A stretch of DNA of 64,000 nucleotides from Cantharellus purpuraceus (GCA_025174535.1 JALBUN010000023.1:992001-1056000); one strand, 5' to 3'; positions 1 through 10,960 are shown, counted from the first letter of the stretch. The notes: generated by a model not told the origin, from the sequence alone. Numbers and translations: made by a program.

Positions 1-520
1 CCTATTAATAGTTATGAGTCATGGCAGGAGTCATAGCCTGAGTCATCATTACTCAAATAACTTGGGCAATACTCTGTTTCCTGGGCTGATCTGCACAGCT
101 ATGGGTAGGCACAGCTTCTATTGAACTCTCCACCAAAAATGGAGTCAAGACGAGCTGTGGTTGCCAAGATATTGAGCATTTACTGCAGTGGTGACCAGAT
201 TGGGTCGGAGATTGAAATGAGTCATGTGATCGAAAATGAGTCAGTAGATCAGGTGACTCTGCTGACTTTGAAGCTGCTGACATCTGCGAAGTTTTGTGGG
301 TCCATGTGGGTCCAAACTTCACCCAGCAGGACAGTAAATTTGTGAACCCATTTCTGCATGGAGAATTCCCAAAAAAATATGAGAAAATAGAGAATTTTTG
401 AATGTCCCTAAATCAAGAGAAAGCAGCATGTATATGCTGATATTTTAAGGCTAAAAAGCGAAAATATACAATTCCAGGACTATAAACAAGATCTTTTCAG
501 GGAAAACCAGTTCCCATACA
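1..520 (+). repeat. 3' tail of a long LTR-like repeat, family E (copy E0)
   Basis: The stretch aligns with the last part of the complete E copy at 52132-53561. Shared landmarks are the 'aatatgagaaaatagagaat' segment near 380 and the terminal 'ttcccataca' at 511-520. It begins with degenerate 'gagtcatggcaggagtcata' minisatellite units also seen at the window end. The repeat stops at 520, where a gypsy integrase/chromodomain reading frame resumes, so E0 is inserted in that gypsy element. No convincing ORF is present. Confidence 0.7.
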
Positions 521-938
521 GGTAGAACCAGCAAACTAGTGCCCAGGTATATTGGGCCCTATAAAATAATCAAAGCCCATAAATAAAGCTTCAATGGTGA
601 CACTGGAACTGCCACCAGAACTGACTAGTAGGCATATTATGCCTACATTCCACATCAGTCTCATTCGACTGTATGTGCCAAATGATGAGATGAGATGCCC
701 AAAATGGGAAGCAAAGTCATTTTATGACTTTGGGAACAACGACGAGCAGGAGTGGCTTGTCAATGAAATCATTGCTCATTGATGGATAAGCAATAAAGAA
801 CTTGAATTTCAAGTTCTATGGACATTGGGAGACGTCACCTGGGAACCTTACACATCATGTAAGAACCTAGAAGCTCTAGATGATTATTTAGAGCTTCAAG
901 AGGTGACTCAAGTGCAAGAACTACCTCATAGACGGTAA
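521..938 (+). pseudogene. Ty3/gypsy pol 3' end: integrase C-terminus and chromodomain, decayed (family G3)
   Basis: Translation gives the typical end of a chromodomain gypsy polyprotein: an integrase tail ('RYIGPYKIIKAH' near 550), then 'PTFHISLIRLYVPND', then a chromodomain with 'LEFQVLWTLGDVTWEP' and 'LDDYLELQEV' at about 800-900. The chromodomain would tether the integration complex to modified histones in related elements. The frame is open from 594 but meets TGA at 780-782 exactly where an Arg codon is expected (CGA to TGA). It then continues in the same frame to TAA at 936-938. Upstream of 594 there is an additional stop and frame loss. The family is distinct from GypA and GypB. Confidence 0.75.
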
Positions 939-990
939 TTCTCAGAGAGATAGAGCCCCAAAGATCTAATGAGGCTCAAGGAGGAGAAGT

Positions 991-1169
991 GGAGCTACCA
1001 AGAATAAAGGTAGCTCCTAGCAGGATGCAACAAGAGCTACCATCAATGACGGTAGCTCAATGAGGGGAGGAGGAACCACCTCAACTAATGGTAGCTCCTA
1101 GATAAGGATAGAGCTACCATAACAACAGGCAGCTCAATGGCAGAAAAAACTGCTCCCATAGGGAGCAGT
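991..1169. repeat. cluster of short perfect inverted repeats (stem-loops)
   Basis: Three stem-loops follow each other: GGAGCTACC-9 nt-GGTAGCTCC at 991-1017; GAGCTACC-9 nt-GGTAGCTC at 1034-1058; and ACTGCTCCC-ATA-GGGAGCAGT at 1149-1169. A further imperfect one (gagctacc...ggcagctc) lies near 1111-1135. They sit between the gypsy pol remnant and the accessory ORF, in what may be an untranslated or LTR-proximal part of the G3 element. Function is unknown. Confidence 0.6.
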
Positions 1170-1333
1170 TCACTGTTGTGCTACTCATAGTAGCATGAAA
1201 GGGGTAAGCGATAATTAATTGCATTACACCCATGTGATGTAGTCACTGGAAAAATTCTCAATAAAAAATTTTTGAGCTCAGCCATAAAAGGCTAGCAGTG
1301 TTTCTATGAACCACAACCCCCCCCTTCATCAAA
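1170..1333 (+). promoter_or_regulatory. possible promoter of the following accessory ORF
   Basis: An AT-rich stretch contains a TATA-like 'cataaaagg' at about 1283-1291, roughly 45 bp before the ATG at 1334, then 'acaacccccccc'. The spacing suits a fungal RNA polymerase II promoter. This is inference from spacing only. Confidence 0.35.
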
Positions 1334-2775
1334 ATGTCATCTCTCAGAAGGGAGATGATGGATGCTCAGGACAAGCATCCAATGGAAGTTGAACAAACTT
1401 CCACAGCAGCACTGGTAACTAGTGCTGCAGATATGATCAGAGGTCATCAAGATGAGATGACCTGGAAAATTGGTGGATGGCATGGTGGTGCTGCCATCCA
1501 TCACCCTCACAGGTGCAACAAGTGTGATGCATATGTGTTGCACTTAATCGAGGCCCAAAATCGAGGCCGACTATATCTTTCCACCACTTTGGTGGAAAGG
1601 GCATTAAGGGTCATGTGGCCGTGACTTATATTTGACATCAAAGATGATGTTACAACACCTTATCATGAGGACTATGATAAGATGTACAAGGACAACTCAG
1701 ACCTGTTTGTGCAGGTCCAAGAACTTGAAGGACTTCTTGACAATGAGAAGTCCAAAGTAACTTGTCTCAGAGACAAGTTAAAAACACTGAAGGAGGCTGC
1801 TGATAGAGCACCTCCTACATTCAAGACCAAGCTCACAATGGTGTGCTTGGCCCCAGTAGCATCACTATTGCGTGCTATGGCAGGCAACTCATTGCCTGCC
1901 ATTATGTCGTCACAGCCCATGGCTTCATCATCACAGGAAATGATCGACCTCACCAAAGAGGACGATTGCCTGGGCAAATTGCCTCAGGTTAACCCTCAAA
2001 CCCTTGAGGGTCAAGATTGGGACAACACTGACCCAATCTGGAAAGGATACAACCATGATCATGGTCTCCTCCTGGCTAGCATCCCCAAGGGTGCTAAGCA
2101 ATCAGGCAAACTCTTTGAGTTTGCCCTATCAAAAATCAAAGCTGAGATTGATCAGCTTTGAAAGGAGTATATGGCTGGTGACACAAGCTGTATCTTAAAA
2201 GACCCAGCATTGAAGACACTGGAGGAAGCCCAGCATACGAATTATTGCAAATGCTGGGACGATTTTGGGCATGCCCTCAAGCATGCAATGTGGCAAAATC
2301 ATTCCTCAAATGGGCACTGTGGTTCATGACTGCAGCTGACCCTCCCAGAGCAGTCACTGGCCACCTGCCACAACCTCTGGGCAAGTCCACCCCTATCAGG
2401 ACAGACTGGTTCAACATCTGCGATACAGACACTCCAGAGTTCATATTGCTCATAAAAAAGCATTGGCCACACTGTTCATGGAACTGACTGTACCAATGTG
2501 CAGAGTCATCAAGACAATGACTCTGCTGGCTCACACTGACAATGTGAGTCTTATCGTCACTCATCAACCACACCGGTAGACACACTTGCCTTCATACAGA
2601 GGTGGCAAGTAAACCCTAATGGGGTCCCTCTGGCCATCCAACAGGAGTTGGATGGCACTATGAACTTGTCTGATGTAGACATCTGGATATGGCTACAAAA
2701 GGCCACTCCTAAGAAGGGTTCTTCTGTATTTAAGAAGAACCTCTGGACTATGTTCCAGAATCCTGGCCACTGGGG
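1334..2775 (+). pseudogene. decayed accessory ORF of unknown function, sense to the gypsy remnant
   Basis: A reading frame starts at ATG 1334 and runs to TGA at 1622-1624, continues in the same frame to TGA at 2159-2161, and then shows two or more frameshifts. The last readable block ('DVDIWIWLQKATPKKG') lies at about 2660-2720. Visible features are a CxxC pair ('HPHRCNKCDAYVLH') near residue 60, a coiled-coil-like stretch ('LFVQVQELEGLLDNEKSK') near residues 120-150, and low-complexity Ser/acid sequence. I do not recognise the family. Both TGA stops fit CGA to TGA changes. The copia LTR at 2776 truncates it. It may be an extra gene of the upstream gypsy element, with its own TATA-like box. 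Confidence 0.5.
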
Positions 2776-2929
2776 TGTAGAGCTCAAAAGCGAAGTTGGA
2801 TGTTATTAGATAAGCTAAACTACAAACTCAGCAAAAAAGCGAAATTGTAGCACATAAAACACTCATATCTCCTCACACAATAACCCAATTCATACCAAAC
2901 TTTGTAGGGACCTTCAGTGCATTCCAACA
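2776..2929 (-). repeat. copia 3' LTR
   Basis: 154 bp, TG..CA on the minus strand, nearly identical to 7853-8006. The internal side carries the polypurine run at about 2930-2939. Confidence 0.85.
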
Positions 2930-2936
2930 CACCCCC

Positions 2937-3744
2937 TCAATGAACCATCCCTTCAATCCTGCAAATACCCAATCCATCTCTGAATTTCTTATGTTTGGCA
3001 TGCACCAGAGCCTTGGTTAGCACATCAGCTACCATCTCATCTGTGGGCACAAACTGAAGTTTTAATGATCTCCTTTCTACCTTTTCCCTTAACCAGTGAT
3101 ACATCACATCAATGTGCTTCATCCTTGTATGGTGTTCAGGGTTCTTGGATACCGCAATGGCAGGTTGACTGTCACAGAAAAGTGTGATTGGAGGAAGATG
3201 ATAACCAAGTTCATTCAGCAGCTGTTTTCAACCACATTGCTTCACGTCCTCCAAAGTTGGCTGACATGTATTCAGCATCAGATGAGGATGTTGCCACTGT
3301 GGGTTGTCATTTGCTGCTCCAGCTCACTGCTGCTCCACCAATGAAGAACGCATATCCAGTCATTGACCATCTCCTGTCCTCATCTCCTGCATAGTTGGCA
3401 TCACAGTAGGCCTGGAGCATCACTTGGGAACCAGAGTCTGCAGGTCCATATGTCAATCCCAGTTCAGAAGTGCCCTTGATGTATTTGAGCACGTGCTGTA
3501 CTGCCTTCCAATGGCCCAAACCAGGATTTGAGTTGAATTGGCCAAGTTCACCAACCGCATGTGCAATGTCTGGTCTGGTTCCAATCGCAAGATAGTTCAG
3601 GCTTCCAACAGCAGCAAGATAGGGAACGCTCCTCATGGCCTCAATGTCCTCCTTTGACTCTGGACTAAGTTTCTTGGACAGATGGCATCCTGGATCAAGA
3701 GGGGTAGACACTGGCTTGCAGTTCTCCATGTTGAACCACTTCAA
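2937..3744 (-). pseudogene. copia RNase H domain, frameshifted
   Basis: The segment 3744-3307 reads 'PVSTPLDPG', 'VGSLNYLAIGTRPDIAHAVG' and 'AYCDANYAGDEDRRWSMTGY', the hallmark end of copia RT and start of RNase H with its first Asp. After a frame break between 3307 and 3122 the frame resumes with 'KHIDVMYHWLREKVE' and 'EMVADVLTKAL', the usual copia C-terminus, and stops at 2937. In between, 'LFCDSQPAIAVSKNPEHHTR' is readable in the shifted frame. RNase H would degrade the RNA strand of the cDNA hybrid in the virus-like particle. Confidence 0.8.
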
Positions 3745-5933
3745 AACATCAATGCATACTTGTGCTGGTTAATGTGCAGCATCCTCTTTCTCCTGTCTCT
3801 GTGGATTTCCAGACCAACAATGTATCTGGCGGGTCCCAAGTCCTTCATTTTGAAATGTTGCGACAGCTCAAGCTTAACTTTGTCAAGATGACTCCGACTG
3901 TTGCATGCCATAAGCTGATCGTCAACATAGACAGGGATGTAGACTTTGATGGATCCTTGGATGTACAGGTAAAGGCAGCTGTCCACTTTGGACCTGGTGA
4001 ATCCCATCTGAAGGAAAGCTTGGTCCAGTTTAGCATGCCACCTGTTTTCTCCTTGTCTGGTTCCATAGATTGTCTTGTTCAATCTCCCAACTTTCTCTCC
4101 CTGCTTGTAGCCATCTGGAAGCTCCATGTAGACCTCTTCTTCAATCTCACCATTCAAATAGGCAGATTTGACTTGGTCCAATTCCAGATCCTCAATGGCA
4201 GTGATGGCAAGGAGCACTCTGAGCATGTTGAATCTCACAACAGGGGCAAATGTTTCCGTGAAGTCAATCCCTGCCTTCTGTGTGTATCCTTTTGCAACCA
4301 CTCTAGATTTGAAGCGCTCAATGGATCCGTCAGGGTGCTTCTTGATTTTGAATACCCATTTGGAGCCCACAGCCTTCTTGCCGGGAGGGAGATCCACCAC
4401 CGTCCAAACATTGTTGTCCATAAGCGACTGATATTCTTCATCACAGGACTCTCTCCACCATGGTGCATCAACTCTAGACATGGCTTCCTGATAAGTGGAT
4501 GGTTCAGGGAGGTCAGGAGCATTGCTGAGCTTGACGAGTTCCTCAAGTGGATGTCGGACAGATGGTATGGCGGATTCTGCCTGTTCCACCCCCTCATTCT
4601 GGATGTCATCCACCCCCTCAGTTGGATCATCTCTCCCCTGTGACTCAGGTGGAGGATTCCTGTACTGGGCAGCATTTGGGATAAGCCACCATGGTTGGGG
4701 AGGCATGCGTGTGCATGCTGAACGCCTTGGAGGAGGGTCAGATGGTAGAGGTGGAGATGGGGATGGTGGAGGGGATGGTGTTGCAGCGTCTGGCAAAGGT
4801 GGTGAGGTGGGAGTAGCTGGAGGGATAACTGGAGGGAAAGTAGATGTCTGGTGAATGGGCACATCATCAGGAAGTTGTACAAGTTGCGGTGGTGGATTGT
4901 GCGTGATGGATGTGTGTGAGTGGCCAGATTCATCAAAAATGACATCCCTGCTGATCAATACCCTCCTTCTAGCTGGATCCCATAGTCGCCATGCCTTAGT
5001 CCCATTTTCATATCCAATCATGACGCACTTGGTGGAGTGTGACTCAAGGTGATGCCTTTTAGATTTGGGGACATGGACAAATGCAGTGGAACCAAATACC
5101 CTGAAATGCACAACAGATGGCTTGTGGCCATGCCAGGCTTCATATGGAGTCCCTTGGGATAGCGCAGAGGTGGGAGAGCAGTTGTGGAGAAGAGTGAATG
5201 CCATTGCTGCTTCTCTCCAGAGAGAAGGACCTAGTTAAGCATCATGTAACATGGAGATAGTGCCTTCTTCCAGTGTCCTGTTGTAGCGCTCTGCAACTCC
5301 ATTCTGCTGTGGTGTGCCCGGTGCGGTCTTTTGCCTGAAGATCCCAGAGGACATGGTCAGGAAGGAGAACTGGTGCGATGAGTACTCTCCTCCTTTATCA
5401 TCCCTCAGGGTCTTGATCTGTTTGCCAGTCTGGTTCTCCACCAGTGCTTTGAACTGCTTGAATGCATCCAATGCCTGGTCCTTGGTTTTGATCAAGTACA
5501 GGCTCACAAAACAAGATTTGTCATCAATGAATGTGATCCAGTACCTAAACCCTTGTCCAGTGGGCACCTTCAATGGGCCATGAACATCAGAATGAATGAG
5601 TTCCAGGATGTCAGTGGCCCTGAAGGAGGCTTTCTTGGGGAATGAATCATGGTGTTGTTTACCATGAATGCACGCTTCACAGATTCTGGGGAATGGATTG
5701 TCTGATGTGATGTCCATCCCCTCCACCATGTTCTGCATGATCAGCTGTTTGACAGCATCAATCCCAAGGTGCCCAAAGCGATGGTGCCAGAGTTGGAGAT
5801 CCAGTGACTTGGATGCAGCAATGTGTGCAGTGTGAGAAAGCGTGTTGCCATCTAGGTATGCCAGTCTCCCCTTGACCATAACAGTTTGCCCAACTTGTAG
5901 AATTTGACAACCGCTCCTATGATTTCCACACAA
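3741..5933 (-). pseudogene. copia integrase and reverse transcriptase, one nonsense codon
   Basis: From 5933 the frame gives the integrase zinc-binding HHCC ('LWHHRFGHLG' ... 'CEACIHGK') and the catalytic core (D in 'IHSDVHGPL', D in 'LRDDKGGEY', E in 'NGVAERYNRTLEEG'). It stops at TAA around 5235-5237 and continues in the same frame to 3741. The RT has 'KWVFKIKKHPDGS', 'RVVAKGYTQKAGIDF', 'YVDDQL' and 'MKDLGPARYIVGLEI'. The first catalytic Asp is absent: 'LDQVKSAYLNGE' at about 4150-4190 replaces the family pattern '..QVDVKSAYLNG', consistent with a 6-nt in-frame loss. The element therefore cannot encode active RT. Confidence 0.85.
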
Positions 5934-7079
5934 ATCTGATGGTGCATGGTCAAGAAGAGGAGTGAGAGGAGGTTGTTTGCAAGTTTGGGAACGTATAGTA
6001 CATTGCTGAACAGTATAGGTTTCAAGTTTGGGTCATTTGGGCAAAACATCACCGTGCCAATCCCTTCAGAGTACACAACACTACTGTCCGCCAATTCAAT
6101 GGGAGCTCTATGAGGTTTGAGCTCCTTAAACCAATGGCAATGTGGAGTCATATGTAATGAGGCTCCTGAATCGGTGCACCAAAGGGAACTGGTATCAGAG
6201 ACAAGGTGTGCATGAGGAAGAGAGGGAATGCTTGTGGTGGTAAATGCCAATCCTGCAACTTCAACAACAGAGGAGGTAGATTCATCTGCCTGTTTAGCCT
6301 TGTGCCTCTGCTTCTTCTCCTGCTTAGCCATCTGTTTGTGCTCCAGATTAGCCTTCTTGGCATTGGCTAGAGAAAAGCAAACATTGGTGTTATGAGTAGA
6401 TGATTCGCAGAAGTTACACCATTTAGAAGAGGGTGTTGAAGCAGGTGGTTTGGATAGCATGGCTGATTGAACAGAATGGTGCAGACGGTTGTTCTCCTCT
6501 GTGATAAAGGCTTCAATAACTTTGGCCTTGTCAATGTCCTTTTGAAGCAGTAATGCAGACGTGAAGCTGTCAAACTCCTCAGGAAGGGCTCTAATCAGTG
6601 TCATGATCACCAGTTCCTCATCCTGTCTGGCTAGTGTATAGGAGCCATCAGATGGACAAAGGTTCTGGCAGAGTTGCATGGCAGAGCTGACATGACCAAC
6701 CAGAGACCTCATCTGGAGCCTTCCGTATATTGAAGAGTGCATCATAGGCATTGAAATGAGTGCCTGCCTGCTTCTGAACATGTACCCTGTGCAGAGCTTC
6801 CCACATTTTCACTGGATTGTCCTCTAATCCCTGAACATGAACTTGCTGCCCTTGTTCCAAGGTTGATGCAATGAGTCCAGCTGCTACCTCCTGATCCAAT
6901 TCCCATTTCTCCATGTCTGCAGGTTCAGTGGGGTGCTTTTTTCTGCCATTGACAAGCATCCATAAGCCCTTTGAACGTAAGCTAGCAGTCATGTTGAATG
7001 CCCAGTCATGATAATTTGAGTCTGAGAGGATGGGGAAGTTAGGAGAGGGAGTGTGATCATTGGAGGTGGTTGTAGACAT
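5852..7079 (-). pseudogene. copia Gag and protease, frameshifted
   Basis: The likely start is the ATG at 7079 ('MSTTTSNDHTPSPNFPIL'). The Gag UBN2/retrotran_gag-like region ('NYHDWAFNMTASLRSKGLW') runs in one frame to about 6700, then shifts to the frame ending at 5852. That frame holds 'ALPEEFDSFTSALLLQ', a CCHC knuckle ('CNFCESSTHNTNVC', CX2CX4HX4C) at about 6380-6420, and an aspartic protease active site ('WCTDSGASLHMT') near 6160. Gag packages RNA and the protease matures the polyprotein. A further frame change separates this part from the integrase. Confidence 0.8.
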
Positions 7080-7840
7080 GGTGTAGAGGTGTGTGGAGCA
7101 AGGGATAGGTATGACTAGATGATTTGGGTGAGATATGAATGAAGTTTGGTTGAGTGTATAAGAGTCCAAATGGAGATATTGATAATTGCAAGTGAATGGA
7201 TGATAGGAGAGGTTCGCAGAGTTGTGAGATGGTCATAGACACCGGAAAGACTGTGGACACAAAGTGTGGGAGGTGGTATGCGCACAGGGAGCGCAGGAGA
7301 GTAAAAATGAGTGCAGAGCACTAAATCCAAGTGGGATAAAAGTCCTAGGGAGTCCAGAGGGATCCTGAGTTGTCCAGGGGGGTCCTGAGTCGTCCTAGGA
7401 ATGGGGAAAATGGTCCAAATGGCACCAATCACCTTCCAGCAACTTCAGGGACAACAGGACTCAGAATGAGATGGCACAACCTCGCCGCAAATCAGGTGAA
7501 CTGTTATGAGTCTGCAGACCACAGACTCCAGCACCCAAGGTTAACAAGAGGCCTCAGTCAACCGGCAAACTAAGGCCAGGGGTGTGGCTTTGTAACACTA
7601 GGCAATGAGGAGGGATCCTTTCTCACCACTGGAAGCTGAAACCCTTTGGGAGCTGAAGAGATGACTGCTGGGAGAAGCTGAGGGAGAAGGGGAGGATGTA
7701 GTGTGGTAAAAAAAAACGAAGTGTAGTTGTGGTTGAAGTTGTTGTTTAATAGGAAATGATAGGGTTGGAAAAGGTGGATGGAACTGAGAGGATTTTGATG
7801 ATATAGGAGTGTTAGAGCAACTGTTTAGGCCTGGAGGCCG
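7080..7840 (-). other. copia 5' untranslated leader
   Basis: About 760 bp between the primer-binding site and the Gag start on the minus strand. I see no conserved domain in any frame. Confidence 0.5.
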
Positions 7841-7852
7841 GGGCCCATAACC
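7841..7852 (-). promoter_or_regulatory. copia primer-binding site, half-tRNA(iMet) type
   Basis: The plus strand reads gggcccataacc directly next to the 5' LTR. This resembles the anticodon arm of initiator tRNA-Met (CAU anticodon within GGGCYCAUAACC). Drosophila copia and relatives prime from a cleaved 5' half of that tRNA, whose 3' end falls at this place. The assignment is from memory of the tRNA arm, not a search. Confidence 0.6.
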
Positions 7853-8006
7853 TGTAGATCTCAAAAGTGAAGTTGGATGTTATTAGATAAGCTAAACTAC
7901 AAACTCAGCAAAAAAGCGAAATTGTAGCACATAAAACACTCATATCTCCTCACACAATAACCCAATCCATACCAAACTTTGTAGGGACCTTCAGTGCATT
8001 CCAACA
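7853..8006 (-). repeat. copia 5' LTR
   Basis: 154 bp, matches 2776-2929 over its whole length. Confidence 0.85.
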
Positions 8007-8947
8007 ATCATCTCTGAAGAAGTCTTCTGCTTGGACCAAGGTCTGAGAACCAGATACCTTCGACGGATCCGATTCCCGCAAACTCCAGCCTTTCTTCACA
8101 CAATGTACCCTCAATTTCCATGACCGTCCTGATGCATTCTCCGATGATAGTGCTAAAGTTACTTATGCTCTATCCTATTTGAAGGGAACTGCACTCCACT
8201 GGTTCGAACCACCCTAACCTCCGATTCTGAAGCCTCTTGGCTAGATGACTACTCTGAGTTTGTGTCCAAGTTGAAAACCAACTTTGGACCTCATGACCCG
8301 GAGGCCGAAGCCGAGGCTGAACTTGAGAATCTCTGAATGTGTGATAACCAGAGGATCACTAAGTATCTAGTTGAGTTCAATTGACTAGCTGCTCGTGTCC
8401 AATGGGGAAACGCTGCACTCTGACGCCAGTTATACAATGGCCTCCCGTCCCGGATTAAGGACAAGGTCGCCAGAGTAGGCAAACCCGTCACCCTAGCCAA
8501 ACTCCGGACTCTAGCACAGTCCATCCATGCTCGGTACTGGGAACGATGCTCCAAGGTAGCTTGTGAGACCGCCTTGGGCAAGAACCAGGACAAGTCCAAT
8601 GACAAGGGCAAGTCCACCTCATTTTCTAACACCCAGGGCAGCGACAACAAGAAGCAGCCCAACTCCGGTAAATCCGGAAACCCCAGATCCACCCCCACAG
8701 CCTCTACCTCTGGAACTCCAAAGCAGACCCCCAACCTCTCTACCAAGCTTGGTAAAGATAGTAAACTAACTCTACAGGAATGACAACGTCGTATTGAGCA
8801 GAATCTCTGCCTCTTCTGTGGACGAATAGGTCATGTTGCCAAGGATTTTCTGAAGACCACCTCTGCAGCCACGAAAGCCTGTGCTGCCTCGACGGACAAC
8901 AAGTCCGACAAGAGCTCCAAAGCCAAGGCTACGGAGCCAAAAAAATA
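8007..8947 (+). pseudogene. GypA1 Gag, truncated and riddled with stops
   Basis: Conceptual translation gives 'EPDTFDGSDSRKLQPFLTQC', 'AKVTYALSYLKGTALHWFE' and a Ser/Thr/Pro-rich linker at 8570-8770. A zinc knuckle 'CLFCGRIGHVAKDF' follows near 8800-8850, whose last Cys is replaced by Phe. The layout equals the Gag of the GypB copies. TGA stops occur at several Arg positions. The start is lost at the copia insertion. Confidence 0.75.
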
Positions 8948-9089
8948 ATAAGCAACCCTCCAACACCGAACAAGGGTTGCGTTGAACTCATTGGTGTTTT
9001 CGTGGAGCTACGTCTCAACGCATCCGCTCTTTCTGATCCTAACTCCTTGACACTCTGACTTACCTCCGATCTCATTCCCTTAACTCTGA

Positions 9090-9375
9090 TCCCAACCTTA
9101 GTGGACTCCGGTTCCACTCACTGTTTCCTCAACACTTTGTTTGTCTCCGGACATCATCTCCGGTCTAAAGACATCACTCCGATTCCATTACGGCTTTTTG
9201 ACGGATCCTCTAACTCTGTTATCAATTCCACAATTGAATTGCCACTCCGTCTTCCTACGGGAGAAACCCACTCCATTACTTTCTATGTAACTCCATTGGA
9301 TGTTAGTTGCTTGGCAACTGGCTCACCTGCTACAATCTGTTGATTGACTGGGTATTGGGCAGTATCTCATTCCGA
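9090..9375 (+). pseudogene. GypA1 aspartic protease
   Basis: 'MDSGSTHCFLNTLF' at 9101 contains the DSG active site of retropepsins of this clade, followed by '[13 protein letters not shown]'. A small deletion after 'DVSC' removes the 'VLGHNWL' block present in GypA2 and shifts the frame. The protease would release the mature Gag and Pol proteins. Confidence 0.75.
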
Positions 9376-9539
9376 TAGAGACTAAATCCTTGGCGCCACC
9401 TGAGCCGGTAGCATCAGCTCCACTCAACTCCATAACTCTGTCTCCGCCTGTTGCTCCAAAAATAGCTTTCATCAATGCGGCAGCCTTCGCCCGTGACTCT
9501 TCCCGAGCCGACACGCAAACATTCAAGTTGTTCATCTCC

Positions 9540-10960
9540 TCAACAGTTCCAAAGAACTCTGAGGACCCTCCAGTCGACATGAAAAATGTTCCAACCGAAT
9601 ATCATGAATTCACGGACATCTTTAGCAAAACCCGTGCCGACACACTACCCGCTCACAAGCCGTACGATTTGAAGATTGAAATGGAAGATGGAACATCTCC
9701 TTTCGGTCTGATCTACTCCTTGTCCCAGAGCGAACTCCAGGCTCTTTGAGAATTCATTGATGAGCACCTATCTTATGGTTTCATCCGGCTGACCCAATCT
9801 CCAGGCGGTGCTCCAGTCCTTTTCATTTGGAAAAAAGATGGATCCCTCCGACTTTGCGTCGATTTCAGGGGTCTCAATAAAATCACCAAAAAAGACTGTT
9901 ATCCACTTCCTTGCATCTCCGATTTGCTCGACAGTCCTTGAAAGGCTTGATTCTTCACCAAAATCGATCTCCGGCATGCTTACCACCTTGTCCAGATTCA
10001 TGAAGGTGATGAATGGAAGACCATGTTTCGCACTTGCTACGGCTCGTTCGAGTGGTGTGTTATGCCCTTTGGACTTACCAATGCTCCGGCAGCATTCCAG
10101 TGTCTTATGAACAACATCTTCTCCAACCTCCTGGATATATGCGTCCTCGTGTACTTGGACGATATCCTGATATACTCCGACAACTCTGACGAACACAGCA
10201 ACCATGTCCGTGAAGTCCTTCTCTGACTCTGGAAGCACAAGCTGTATGCTCAAGCCGACAAATGTTCTTTCCACGAGAGCACGGTTGAGTACCTCGGATA
10301 TATATTGTCTCCAAACGGACTTACTATGGACTCCAGCAAAGTCCAGGTAATACAGGATTGGCCAGAACCTCGCAAAGTCAAGGACGTGCAATCCTTCTTA
10401 GGATTTGCCAATTTCTATAGGCGTTTCATATTCAATTACTCCGATCTCACAGTTCCACTGACTCATTTAACTCGTAAAGGAACTCCATGGGATTCTTGGA
10501 CTCCTGTTGGACATCCTTTGAAATGTTAAAGAGAGCTTTCATCACAGCTCTGGTCTTATCCCAATGGAACCCTGGATCCCCGATCATTGTAGAAACCGAT
10601 GCCTCCGACTACGCACTAGTGGCCATCCTATCAACCATCTCTCCAACAGATAATGAGGTCCACCCAATAGCTTTCCACTCCCAGACTTTCACTCCAGCGG
10701 AACTCAACTACGATGTCCATGATAAAGAACTACTTGCAATCTTTGAAGCTTTCAAGTCCTGGTGACATTACCTTGAAGGATCCCCAACTCCGGTTGATGT
10801 CATCACAGACCACAAGAACCTCAAATACTTTTCAACTACCAAACTCCTTACACGGCGGCAAGCCCGCTGGTCCGAATTCCTGTCCCAGTTCAATCTGGTA
10901 ATCCAATTCCATCCTGGCAAACTCGGTACAAAACCAGACTTGTTAACTAGACGATGGGAC
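9540..10960 (+). pseudogene. GypA1 reverse transcriptase and RNase H
   Basis: Landmarks: '[18 protein letters not shown]' at 9600, '[20 protein letters not shown]' near 9810, '[13 protein letters not shown]' near 10070, the catalytic '[10 protein letters not shown]' near 10150, and 'FLGFANFYRRFI' near 10400. RNase H starts near 10590 ('ETDASDYALVAILS') and includes 'HDKELLAIFEAFKSW' followed by TGA at 10763-10765. Frame changes occur near 9955 and 10500. RT and RNase H copy the element RNA into cDNA. Confidence 0.85.

Larger units (their letters stand above)
2776..8006 (-). mobile_element. Ty1/copia LTR retrotransposon, full-length but inactive
   Basis: Two 154-bp direct repeats (2776-2929 and 7853-8006) bound a 5.2-kb element read on the minus strand. 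In the element sense the LTR starts TGTTGGAATG and ends CTACA. The internal order gag - protease - integrase - RT - RNase H is the copia order (integrase before RT). A primer-binding site abuts the 5' LTR and a purine run (GAGGGGGTG on the minus strand) abuts the 3' LTR. The coding region has at least two frameshifts, one nonsense codon and a missing RT catalytic residue. The bases flanking the two LTRs (TGGGG and ATCAT) do not form a target duplication. Confidence 0.9.

Noticed and set aside
3762..4643. 293-aa plus-strand ORF inside the copia element
   Set aside because: Antisense to RT with clear copia RT motifs; no recognisable domain on this strand.
9768..10391. 207-aa minus-strand ORF opposite GypA1 RT
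   Set aside because: Shadow of the conserved RT region; the plus strand encodes YLDD and flanking RT motifs.
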